From assembly GCA_015492395.1 (NCBI GenBank), contig WGFD01000258.1, forward strand, positions 1-6,983: a stretch of 6,983 bases of DNA, read 5' to 3'. Each line of letters opens with the position of its first letter. Positions within the stretch are counted from its first letter, which is position 1. The notes beneath the pieces were generated by a model. That model was not told where the DNA came from and did no database searches. It worked only from the letters and a program-made list of their open reading frames with translations. This document shows positions 1-5,990 of this stretch, one piece after another. The position numbers and the translations under genes are program-made. Source of the stretch: Deltaproteobacteria bacterium. GTDB lineage: Bacteria; Desulfobacterota; GWC2-55-46; S146-70.

Positions 1-832
1 CGAGATCAAGTAGCATGTCGGTTCCGAAGACAAAGAATACCACACGCAAAATGGAAAATACCCCGGTCTTTACAACGGCAACCGCGTGAAGAAGGGCGCT
101 GACGGGCGTGGGGGCGACCATGGCCGCGGGAAGCCAGTTGTGGAACGGCATCAAGGCGGCCTTGCCTATCCCGGCTATAAAGAGAATGAATATCAGCGTA
201 AGGAGCATGTCCGGGCCCTTGCCGGCGAGTATTCCTCCGCTCGCGAACTCAAGAGTGCCGGCAGTGGTATAGGTGAGGAAGACCGCCAGCAGCTGAAAGG
301 CCAGAGAGGTGCCCAGAAGATAGACCATGTACATCCTGGCGCCCCTCCTGGCCTCGGGGGTCTCCTTGTGTCCCACCAGAGGGAATGTGCATAACGTAAT
401 GGCCTCATAGAACAGGAAAAGCGTGAACAGGTTCGTGGCAAAGGCCGCACCGATCGTAGCAGACATGGTGGCGGCGAAACACATGAAGTACCTCGTCTGA
501 GCATGCTCGTCCAGAGTCCTCATGTAACCTATAGAATAGAATGAAGTGACTATCCACAGGAAGGATGCCATCGACGCAAAGAGCATTCCTAGAGCATCCA
601 CCTTGAAGCCGATTTCCAATCCGGGAAGCACCGTTATGAGATGGTACTCTACTGTCTTGCCTTCAAGTATTGCTGGAAGCATTGACAGTACTATCCCGAA
701 TTTCACAAATGATGCCAGTATGCTCCATCCCTCCCTCACATCCGGCTTGCGATGCGACAGGGCTATAAGTATTACAGCCACTAATGAGGGAAGTATCGCA
801 TAGAACGGCATCGCCGAATGGACCGTATTCAT
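1..832 (-). CDS. NuoL/NuoM-like proton-conducting antiporter subunit (MnhA/MnhD-type), 3' end outside window
   Basis: This is a polytopic membrane protein of the proton_antipo_M family shared by Mrp antiporters and complex I. The first 277 residues are in the window and the gene continues past the left edge. Visible family marks are the N-terminal-domain stretch FKVDALGMLF (about residues 76-85) followed by SIGYM, Glu143 in FYEAITL (the TM5 glutamate), Lys224 in GIGKAALMPFHNWLP (TM7), and His249 with Lys255 in LLHAVAVVKTG (TM8). These are the residues used for proton translocation in the family. The ATG directly abuts the TAA of mnhD (TAAATG), and the G-rich end of mnhD supplies GGGGGTGG as ribosome-binding site, so the two are probably translationally coupled. 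The FKVDALGMLF..SIGYM region is more like NuoL/MrpA than MrpD, so it may replace the large domain of the missing MrpA. Without its C-terminus the exact subfamily (MrpA-N, MbsH' or NuoM-like) is uncertain. Confidence 0.88.
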   Translation of the reverse strand, partial: MNTVHSAMPFYAILPSLVAVILIALSHRKPDVREGWSILASFVKFGIVLSMLPAILEGKTVEYHLITVLPGLEIGFKVDALGMLFASMASFLWIVTSFYSIGYMRTLDEHAQTRYFMCFAATMSATIGAAFATNLFTLFLFYEAITLCTFPLVGHKETPEARRGARMYMVYLLGTSLAFQLLAVFLTYTTAGTLEFASGGILAGKGPDMLLTLIFILFIAGIGKAALMPFHNWLPAAMVAPTPVSALLHAVAVVKTGVFSILRVVFFVFGTDMLLDL

Positions 833-2335
833 TTACACCACCCCCAACAGCATCTTCGCCGCCGTTGAAGCGACAGAAACCGGCAGAAAGGCCGCGATAC
901 CGAATAGGATGCAGAAAAAGGCAAGCAAAAAAGCCGGGATGGTCATAATTGCCGGGGCCTCGTTCATGGACGACACGCAGTGAATAGATTCTTCGCCATC
1001 CGTATGGTGGAAATATATCGATTCCACTACCCTCCAGAAATAGACCGCAGTAAGGAGCGAACTTATCAGTACTACGGGCACGAGGTACCACATATGCGCC
1101 TCTAACGCGCCGAGTATAAGGTACCACTTGCTCACAAAACCGACCGTGAGCGGGACACCTATCATAGACAGTGCACCTATGGTAAAGGCAGCCATTGTGA
1201 ATGGCATCTTCTTTCCCATGCCCTTTAGCCCCGCTATGTCCTCTATGCCTGTCCTGTAGACGACGGCGCCTACAACCATGAAGAGGCTGCCTTTCATGAG
1301 CGCGTGATTGAATATATGTACTATACTCCCTGTCACAGCTGTATCATTGGCAATGGCCACACCGAATACTATATAGCCTATCTGCCCAATACTGGAATAG
1401 GCAAGCATACGCTTTATATTAGTCTGTGAGATGGCAATAACGGATCCGGCTATTATGGCCAGAGACGAAAGCGCGAGCAATATACTCGTCACAGGTATGA
1501 CTTCCATGTTGAACCTTACGGTGAATACGTTGAACATGATCCTCATGAGCACATATGCCCCCACCTTTGTGGCTGTAGCCGCCACGAAGGCCGATACCAC
1601 CGACGGCGCCTGGGTGTAAGCGTTGGGGAGCCAGATATGAAACGGAAAGAGCGCGAGCTTCAGGCTCAACCCCACCGTAAAGAACGCAAAGGCCGTTCTC
1701 ACCAATGTCGTATTGTAGAGTGCCGGGAGTAGCCGGCGCAGGTCCGCCATATTCAGGGTTCCGGTGGCCATATACAGATAACCTACGCCTATCAGTATAA
1801 AGGTGCCGGCTATGGTGCCCAGGATAAGGTAGTTAAAGCTCGCGATGAGCGCCTCCCTTCTCTTCCCCATCGCGATAAGGGCATAGACGGCAAGGGATGT
1901 TATTTCGACAAATACGTAAAGGTTGAACATGTCCCCGGTTATCGTCATCCCCATGAGGCCGGTCAGAAAGAGGAGGTATGCGGCATAAAAAAACGATGCC
2001 TTATCCTCGGCAATCTCAAGTTCGACACTCCTCCTGGCGTATACAGCCACAATAAAGGCCAGGAGGGAGACCACAACCATCACAAAGCCGCTGATATAGT
2101 CCACAACGTACTCTATCCCCCACGGAGGCTCCCACCCGCCAAGGCTGTAACTTATGGCTCCGCCATCCAGGACCGAGAATAGAAGTGAGAGGGCCATCAT
2201 AAAGACCGTAAACGTCGCGACCACGGTCATGTACCATCCTGCAGACCTTATGATTCTACCGATAATTGGTGTCAGTATTGCCGATAGAAGTGGTATTATT
2301 ACGACGAGAACCGGCAGGTTGTTGACTGAATCCAT
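833..2335 (-). CDS. mnhD: Na+/H+ antiporter subunit D (MnhD/MrpD/MbhH-like)
   Basis: This is a 500-residue inner-membrane protein with about 14 predicted hydrophobic helices, the usual MrpD length. It is one of the large proton-pumping subunits of the Mrp complex and homologous to NuoM/NuoN. The expected ion-pathway residues are present: Glu144 in LYVFVEITSL (TM5), Lys226 in GLSLKLALFPFHIWLP (TM7), Lys257 in ATATKVGAY (TM8), Lys309 in the family motif IKRMLAYSSIGQIGY, His344/Lys348 in IFNHALMKGS, and Lys402 in FVSKWYL (TM12). The ATG at 2335 is preceded by AGGG nine bases upstream. An 89-nt gap separates it from mnhC, the largest in this operon. Its TAA abuts the ATG of the next antiporter subunit. 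The reading frame is intact. Confidence is high for the family; the transported cation cannot be read from sequence. Confidence 0.95.
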   Translation of the reverse strand: MDSVNNLPVLVVIIPLLSAILTPIIGRIIRSAGWYMTVVATFTVFMMALSLLFSVLDGGAISYSLGGWEPPWGIEYVVDYISGFVMVVVSLLAFIVAVYARRSVELEIAEDKASFFYAAYLLFLTGLMGMTITGDMFNLYVFVEITSLAVYALIAMGKRREALIASFNYLILGTIAGTFILIGVGYLYMATGTLNMADLRRLLPALYNTTLVRTAFAFFTVGLSLKLALFPFHIWLPNAYTQAPSVVSAFVAATATKVGAYVLMRIMFNVFTVRFNMEVIPVTSILLALSSLAIIAGSVIAISQTNIKRMLAYSSIGQIGYIVFGVAIANDTAVTGSIVHIFNHALMKGSLFMVVGAVVYRTGIEDIAGLKGMGKKMPFTMAAFTIGALSMIGVPLTVGFVSKWYLILGALEAHMWYLVPVVLISSLLTAVYFWRVVESIYFHHTDGEESIHCVSSMNEAPAIMTIPAFLLAFFCILFGIAAFLPVSVASTAAKMLLGVV

Positions 2336-2424
2336 TCGCTATTTCCCTGTGCGAAGGCGGGCATCTTGCCTCATCGCTCCATGTTGGAATTCATACAATA
2401 GAGCCATATGCCGACTTATGACCT

Positions 2425-2802
2425 TTAAAGGGTGTCTCCCATGTCTCTGCCTTCGTTTATTTCGAGTATCCTGTCCTCTTCCATGGTGCCATACGCCCCG
2501 TATATCCTGATAATGAGGGCGAGCGCAACCGCTGTGGTGCTCACACTCACCACTATACCGGTAAGCATCAAGGCATGCGGCAGTGGATTATCGTAGACAT
2601 GAGCCTCATGCCACTCTATGGGCGCCGTCCCGCCGGTCACCTTGGCCATGGATACGTAAAAGAGGAATACAGCCGCCTGAAATATATTGATCCCTATGAC
2701 CTTCTTTATGAGGTTCTCTTTGGCGATCATCGCATAAAAGCCTATCATCATCAACACAATATATATCCAGTAATTATACTTGCCGGCAACCAGTTCAATC
2801 AT
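2425..2802 (-). CDS. mnhC: Na+/H+ antiporter subunit C (MnhC/MrpC/MbhG-like, NuoK family)
   Basis: This is a 125-residue, three-helix membrane protein homologous to NuoK, which contacts MrpD in the antiporter complex. Family marks are ENLIKKVIGINIFQAAV (about residues 29-45) and NPLPHALMLTGIVVSVSTTA (about 78-97), the segment most typical of MrpC/MbhG. I chose the ATG at 2802 because GAGG lies seven bases upstream. An in-frame TTG at 2823 would add seven charged residues and is less likely. The ATG start overlaps the last 8 bp of mnhB (ATGATTGA), which suggests translational coupling. The C-terminus carries an acidic tail of about 20 residues (EEDRILEINEGRDMGD) that should be cytoplasmic. Confidence 0.93.
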   Translation of the reverse strand: MIELVAGKYNYWIYIVLMMIGFYAMIAKENLIKKVIGINIFQAAVFLFYVSMAKVTGGTAPIEWHEAHVYDNPLPHALMLTGIVVSVSTTAVALALIIRIYGAYGTMEEDRILEINEGRDMGDTL

Positions 2803-3244
2803 CTTCGTGCCTCGCAGCCTCAAAAAATATGGTTATCATCACCGCAGCCACCGTAATCCCTATCACTATTTCAATGCCGTATATGCCAAGATGGCTAGCC
2901 AGGTGTTTTGCATGTTCAGAGTGTTCTCCTCCGGAGAAAAATGCAGCGAGTGAGGTGTACTCCAGGTAGGCACCACCGGCCAGGAGACACAGAAGTCCGA
3001 TAAGCACGTAAAGAAGCACACCGGTTGAGTTCAGGATGTCGCTGGTCTTCTCCGCCACCACCTTTCGACCATCCTTCATACCGAAGGCTATCACATAGAG
3101 GATTATACTGGCACCGAAGATAACTCCTCCCTGGAATCCCCCCCCCGGCCCAAGGTCGCCGTGGGCTATCACATACAGCGCGAAGAGCTGTATAAAAGGT
3201 ATCAATATTCTGGAAACCGCCCTTATTACCGTATGTTCCTTCAT
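2795..3244 (-). CDS. mnhB: Na+/H+ antiporter subunit B (MnhB/MrpB/MbhF-like)
   Basis: This is a 149-residue protein with four hydrophobic segments, the standard MrpB length. The diagnostic motif HGDLGPGGGFQGGVIFGAS spans residues 28-46 after the first helix. MrpB is a small integral subunit needed for assembly and activity of the Mrp complex. The start ATG shares 4 bp (ATGA) with the stop of the MbhD-MbhE-like gene, and GAGGAA lies upstream. The loop before the last helix is His-rich (HSEHAKHLASHLG, about residues 108-120). The Gly codons of the GPGGGF motif form an uninterrupted run of nine G on the coding strand (plus positions 3138-3146), a possible slippage site; the frame is intact here. 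Confidence 0.95.
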   Translation of the reverse strand: MKEHTVIRAVSRILIPFIQLFALYVIAHGDLGPGGGFQGGVIFGASIILYVIAFGMKDGRKVVAEKTSDILNSTGVLLYVLIGLLCLLAGGAYLEYTSLAAFFSGGEHSEHAKHLASHLGIYGIEIVIGITVAAVMITIFFEAARHEDD

Positions 3245-3810
3245 CTCCTCTGCTTCCTCAAAAGGAGGACAACGGCTATCCCCGCCGTAAATATCACGGT
3301 GGTTTCCCCCAGGGTATCGTAGCCCCTGTAACTCACAAGCACCGCAGTAACGAAGTTCTTCACACCGGTTTCTTCACGGGACTTCTCTATATATCTGCGC
3401 GCCACATGTGTATGTGCCGGCGCATCCGGGTCCCCGAAGTCGGGCATGTCCATGGTGCCATATATCAATACCCCCATCGTCACAAGAACCACTATCAACA
3501 TTGCAATATGTCGGAAGATGAACCTCTTATTAGCTGCGCCGTCGTGCACCCATCCCATATCTCTTTCCTCCCCCCCTTCCTCCCCTCTGCGCGTCCGGGA
3601 TAGCGCCGCTATCATTAGTACGGTGGTTATTCCCGCCCCAACGGATGCCTCGGTAAACGCGACATCCACCGCGTTGAGCCTTGTCCAGATGACGGCCATT
3701 ATTAGGCTGCACGCCCCGAGGACCAGGGCGGCGCTCAACAGGTCCCTCATCTGCACGGCGGCAAACGCGCATATAACTATAATTATTAAGAGTATCAGAT
3801 CCAACGCCAT
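3241..3810 (-). CDS. Fused MbhD-MbhE-like subunit (equivalent of the MrpA C-terminal domain)
   Basis: This is a 189-residue membrane protein with two parts. Residues about 1-75 match the MbhD/DUF4040 family: helices with RDLLSAALVLGA, then WTRLNAVDVAFTEASVGAG and a third helix. A charged, Glu/Arg-rich linker (RTRRGEEGGEERD) follows. The second half matches MbhE: one helix, then PDFGDPDAP with conserved HTHVARRYIE, TGVKNFVTAVLVSYRG and DTLGE, and a last helix. In classical Mrp operons both parts form the C-terminus of MrpA. In Thermococcales Mbh they are two separate small genes. Here they are one free-standing gene without the large MrpA domain. The ATG at 3810 gives a normal MbhD N-terminus; GAGGAG lies 13 bases upstream, and a TTG at 3822 would sit too close to it. 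A 24-nt gap follows mnhG, and the stop overlaps mnhB by 4 bp. Confidence 0.88.
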   Translation of the reverse strand: MALDLILLIIIVICAFAAVQMRDLLSAALVLGACSLIMAVIWTRLNAVDVAFTEASVGAGITTVLMIAALSRTRRGEEGGEERDMGWVHDGAANKRFIFRHIAMLIVVLVTMGVLIYGTMDMPDFGDPDAPAHTHVARRYIEKSREETGVKNFVTAVLVSYRGYDTLGETTVIFTAGIAVVLLLRKQRR

Positions 3811-3834
3811 ATCTCTATGCAAGCTCCTCTACGA

Positions 3835-4149
3835 TCATCTCCTCGGTTCGCCCTTCCGCCACGGTCTTAATCCGGCCACATATGCCGCCTTTGCCAGGGC
3901 ATGAGTAGCGGTAGGATTGGCTATAGCCAGAAACAGCATTATTATTACTAGCTTCACGCTCACAAGTGACAATCCTTCGTATACGGCAAGCCCTATGAGC
4001 ACCGCCGCCTGCCCCATCGTGTCGGTCTTACCTGCAGGATGCACCCTGGTATAAAAGTCAGGAAATCGTATTATTCCAACGGAGGCAACAACTATAAAGA
4101 AGCACCCTATTCCTAGAAGCACCAGTGTTATAATCGCCCTTGTCTCCAT
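3835..4149 (-). CDS. mnhG: Na+/H+ antiporter subunit G (MnhG/MrpG/MbhC-like)
   Basis: This is a 104-residue protein with three hydrophobic helices, the usual MrpG size. The family signature RFPDFYTRVHPAGKTDTMGQ is present after the first helix (about residues 28-47). In the Mrp complex MrpG is one of the small subunits that, with E and F, form the cation-handling part of the membrane arm. The ATG at 4149 shares one base with the mnhF stop (TGATG), and AAGG lies about eight bases upstream. A TTG one codon earlier (4152) is possible but not needed. The C-terminus is short and basic (RPWRKGEPRR), probably cytoplasmic. Confidence 0.95.
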   Translation of the reverse strand: METRAIITLVLLGIGCFFIVVASVGIIRFPDFYTRVHPAGKTDTMGQAAVLIGLAVYEGLSLVSVKLVIIMLFLAIANPTATHALAKAAYVAGLRPWRKGEPRR

Positions 4150-4403
4150 CAATCCAACCTTCCCATCTCACGGTACTTCAGGAATGCTATCGTGGCGATA
4201 AAGTTTATAAGCGCATACACAAGCGCTATATCGAGAAATTGAGGACGTTCATACATAAAGCCTATAAGCGCCAGCAGTACAACAGTTTTAGTGCCGATAG
4301 CGTTCACGGCAAGCACCCTGTCGCATATCCTCGGTCCCTTTATTACCCTGTAAATCACCAGCAACACCGCCAGGGCTACCACTATTCCCGCCACATCAAA
4401 CAT
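4149..4403 (-). CDS. mnhF: Na+/H+ antiporter subunit F (MnhF/MrpF/MbhB-like)
   Basis: This is an 84-residue, three-helix protein of typical MrpF length. Family marks are YRVIKGPRICDRVLAVNAIGTK (in two parts: YRVIKGP near residue 18, DRVLAVNAIGTK about 28-39) and the last helix ALVYALINFIATIAFLKY. MrpF is a small core subunit of the antiporter, and the DRV..N stretch is strongly conserved in the family. The ATG at 4403 is preferred because GAGGGG lies seven bases upstream. The in-frame TTG at 4418 would add five polar residues and lacks such a site. It overlaps the end of mnhE by 8 bp and mnhG by 1 bp, so E, F and G should be translated as a coupled block. Confidence 0.93.
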   Translation of the reverse strand: MFDVAGIVVALAVLLVIYRVIKGPRICDRVLAVNAIGTKTVVLLALIGFMYERPQFLDIALVYALINFIATIAFLKYREMGRLD

Positions 4404-4869
4404 CTCTGTTCCCCTCAATCATCTCCACCTTGGCCTGCATCCCGCTCATATTCACACCCCTTACAATTGAGTGCACCTTGAACTTACCATCCCTCTTCGC
4501 CTCTACGGTCACCGTTCCAGGGGTAAGCGTTATTGAGTTTGCCAGTATCGCTATGCCTGTTTCCGTTTTAAGATTAGTATCAAACTCGATCATCTCCGGA
4601 TCTATGGGCATGGAGGGGTGAAGCGTGCGATATACTATATCTATATTAGCAGCTATGATCTCCCATACAAGCCACGGCATGTACTTTATCAGCCTGACAA
4701 TCCTATTAACGGTGATCTTGAGGTCAATATCCCCGAAGAGGAGCTCATGAGAAAAGTACGCAACGATCAGACTCGCCACGATGCCAGAGGTAAGGAGTAT
4801 AAACGTGAAGTGACCGGAAAGGAGCAGCCAGAAGCCAAACATTATTACTGCAGTAAGAATAAAACTCAT
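4396..4869 (-). CDS. mnhE: Na+/H+ antiporter subunit E (MnhE/MrpE/MbhA-like), first gene of the operon
   Basis: This is a 157-residue protein with two N-terminal hydrophobic hairpin segments (about residues 1-45), an amphipathic stretch with MPWLVWEIIAANIDIVYR (about 64-81), and a soluble C-terminal domain. The conserved LANSITLTPGTVTVE motif lies at about 109-123 and is diagnostic for MrpE. Length and layout are normal for the family. The ATG at 4869 has a good ribosome-binding site, GGGAG, seven bases upstream. It is the promoter-proximal gene; the strongest promoter candidate is about 280 bp upstream, which gives a long leader. No mrpA precedes it, as in Mbh-type clusters where the MrpE homologue (MbhA) leads. 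Confidence 0.95.
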   Translation of the reverse strand: MSFILTAVIMFGFWLLLSGHFTFILLTSGIVASLIVAYFSHELLFGDIDLKITVNRIVRLIKYMPWLVWEIIAANIDIVYRTLHPSMPIDPEMIEFDTNLKTETGIAILANSITLTPGTVTVEAKRDGKFKVHSIVRGVNMSGMQAKVEMIEGNRDV

Positions 4870-4991
4870 AAAGAAACTCCCACCCTGGTCTCTTTTGCGC
4901 TGGCACCGTTCTGGTTTTCTTTACGAGGCCAGGAACGGCATCCATCTTCCGGCAGTCCATGTAATAGAGCGGTTAAAAGCATAGCAAAGCG

Positions 4992-5120
4992 CTATATACT
5001 CGAATTTATGTGCCGCAAATAATCTAAAACATCCTGTAAACGACCTCCGCCTACCCCCTTTTTCTTAAATACAGCCAACGGAAGATCAGAATGACCCTCC
5101 GGGATCCGGAGCCTCCACAC
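4992..5120 (-). CDS. Possible 42-residue leader ORF, unrecognised
   Basis: A GTG at 5120 lies six bases after AAGGAAGGG, a good ribosome-binding site, and opens 42 codons ending in TAG, all inside the predicted leader of the antiporter operon. The product would be soluble and basic in the middle (FKKKGVGGGRLQD), with an amphipathic end (VLDYLRHINSSI). I recognise no family. The codons near the end are more AT-rich (TTA, TAT, TTG) than those of the neighbouring genes. An ORF of this size can easily arise by chance, and the opposite strand also has a 25-codon ORF here (ATG at 5091 with GGAAG upstream), so support is weak. It could be a leader peptide, a gene remnant or nothing. Confidence 0.2.
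   Translation of the reverse strand: MWRLRIPEGHSDLPLAVFKKKGVGGGRLQDVLDYLRHINSSI
5097..5111. repeat. Short perfect inverted repeat (hairpin) in the intergenic region
   Basis: CTCCGG, a GAT loop and CCGGAG form a perfect 6-bp GC-rich stem around a BamHI-like GGATCC core. It lies in the predicted mnhE leader. It is not followed by a T-run on either strand within ten bases (the plus-strand T tract at 5134-5140 is over 20 bases away), so I do not call it a terminator. It could be an RNA hairpin in the leader or a DNA site. Confidence 0.45.
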
Positions 5121-5147
5121 AATGCACCCTTCCTTTTTTTCGAGAGG

Positions 5148-5176
5148 ATGATAATTTTTTTATGGTAATAAGTCAA
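5148..5176 (-). promoter_or_regulatory. Sigma70-type promoter for the antiporter operon
   Basis: On the minus strand TTGACT (5176-5171) matches the -35 consensus at five of six bases. It is followed by exactly 17 bases, then TATCAT (5153-5148), which matches the -10 consensus at five of six. The spacer is AT-rich with a run of A. The predicted start is a G or A near 5141-5140. This is the best promoter match I saw in the gap and it points at mnhE. Confidence 0.6.
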
Positions 5177-5292
5177 GCTTTTTCGGACGTTTTTATCGCA
5201 GAATCACCGCAAATCCATGAAAAACACCCTGAAAATATACGGAGACCTCCGGATGCATTCACCGGCCATTCACTTATAAAAATACGGTCTTC

Positions 5293-5322
5293 TTGACGCT
5301 TCAGATACTTTGCTGTTAGTAT
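5293..5322 (+). promoter_or_regulatory. Weak promoter candidate for the MBL-coaBC gene pair
   Basis: TTGACG at 5293-5298 is followed by 18 bases and TAGTAT at 5317-5322 (four of six against TATAAT). The predicted start would fall around 5329-5331, at the ATG of the hydrolase. That fits the absence of a visible Shine-Dalgarno site there and would mean a leaderless message. An alternative -10-like TATAAA lies at 5275-5280 but lacks a good -35 partner. Support is moderate to low. Confidence 0.3.
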
Positions 5323-5330
5323 CTATACCT

Positions 5331-5990
5331 ATGACAGTAATTCCTCACAGTGTAAGGGCATTGATCGTTGGTCCTTTAGAGGCAAACTGCTATCTTCTAT
5401 GGGACAGTGATACTCATGAAGCCGCATGCATAGACCCGGGTGGCGATGTCCCAAAGATCGTCGAGATAATAGAAGAGGAAGACCTCCACCTGAGGTATAT
5501 AATCAATACCCATGGTCATTTCGACCATATCGGAGGGAATGGAAAGCTCAAAGATATAACAGGGGCCGGATTATTACTCCATGAAGAGGATCTATCTACG
5601 CTGGAAGGCGCATCGGTGCAGGGATGCATGTTCGGCATAGCTGTCGACCCTTCTCCCCTGCCTGAGAGGGTCCTCCATGACGGCGATATCGTGATGGTTG
5701 GAAGACTAGCGATCAAGGTATTACATACGCCTGGACACACCAGGGGCAGCATATCCCTCTATCTGCCAGATAAAGAGATCGTCTTTACCGGAGATACGCT
5801 ATTCGCCGGTGGAATAGGCAGGACTGACCTCCCCGGAGGTTCATACAGCGAGATAATGGATTCCATAAGGAGAAGGCTCCTAGTACTCGATGACAACGTC
5901 AGGGTTCTGCCCGGGCACGGAATCGAAACCACCATAGGAACGGAAAGGACAACCAATCAATTTATTCTGGTGAATCTCTATGGTAATTAA
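5331..5990 (+). CDS. MBL-fold metallohydrolase, GloC/YcbL (glyoxalase II-like) type
   Basis: This is a 219-residue cytoplasmic hydrolase of the metallo-beta-lactamase fold. All seven metal ligands are visible: His61, His63, Asp65 and His66 in NTHGHFDHIGG, His136 in TPGHTRGS, Asp155 in FTGDTLFAGGIGRTDL, and His196 in LPGHG. The N-terminal GPLEANCYLL and the length, without the extra C-terminal domain of classical glyoxalase II, are typical of the short GloC/YcbL group. Members hydrolyse S-lactoylglutathione or related thioesters, but the true substrate is unknown. I chose the ATG at 5331 because it gives the normal family N-terminus; an in-frame TTG at 5310 would add seven residues. Neither has a clear ribosome-binding site. 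Its last 11 bp overlap coaBC, so the two are co-transcribed. It is divergent from the antiporter operon. Confidence 0.9.
   Translation: MTVIPHSVRALIVGPLEANCYLLWDSDTHEAACIDPGGDVPKIVEIIEEEDLHLRYIINTHGHFDHIGGNGKLKDITGAGLLLHEEDLSTLEGASVQGCMFGIAVDPSPLPERVLHDGDIVMVGRLAIKVLHTPGHTRGSISLYLPDKEIVFTGDTLFAGGIGRTDLPGGSYSEIMDSIRRRLLVLDDNVRVLPGHGIETTIGTERTTNQFILVNLYGN

Larger units (their letters stand above)
4870..5141 (-). other. Predicted long 5' leader of the antiporter operon
   Basis: If transcription starts about seven bases after the TATCAT box, the message carries about 270 untranslated nucleotides before mnhE. Visible structure includes a 6-bp GC-rich hairpin with a three-base loop at 5097-5111. 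There is also a 5-bp hairpin at 4981-4995 (ATAGC/GCTAT) followed by CTTTT, and an imperfect stem at about 4928-4953. I could not match it to a riboswitch class by eye, and nothing in it is a convincing intrinsic terminator. Regulation by the leader is inference from its length and the ion-transport role of the operon. Confidence 0.4.

Noticed and set aside
663..1127. A 154-codon minus-strand ORF across the mnhD / next-subunit junction
   Set aside because: It runs out of frame over two clear membrane-protein genes, has no recognisable motif and is full of Arg/Gly/Tyr as expected of a shadow frame.
4745..4960. A 71-codon minus-strand ORF starting upstream of mnhE
   Set aside because: It overlaps mnhE in another frame, has no ribosome-binding site and its later part is clearly a shadow of mnhE.
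4618..5022. A 134-codon plus-strand ORF reaching into the intergenic region
   Set aside because: Mostly antisense to mnhE, with no family resemblance and no ribosome-binding site.
5097..5140. Intrinsic terminator: hairpin 5097-5111 plus the T-run at 5134-5140
   Set aside because: The T-run is more than 20 bases from the stem and no gene ends here on the plus strand.
5091..5168. A 25-codon plus-strand ORF with GGAAG upstream
   Set aside because: No recognisable product, and it overlaps the much better minus-strand promoter.
5217..5279. A 20-codon plus-strand ORF with KIYGDLRMHS, faintly like the start of PHP-domain proteins (ADLHIHS)
   Set aside because: Too short, no ribosome-binding site, the first His of the metal motif is missing, and no continuation of a PHP domain is seen in any frame downstream.
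4870..5330. tRNA, small RNA or CRISPR repeat in the intergenic region
   Set aside because: No cloverleaf, no TTCGA-type arm in a plausible context and no spaced direct repeats were seen.
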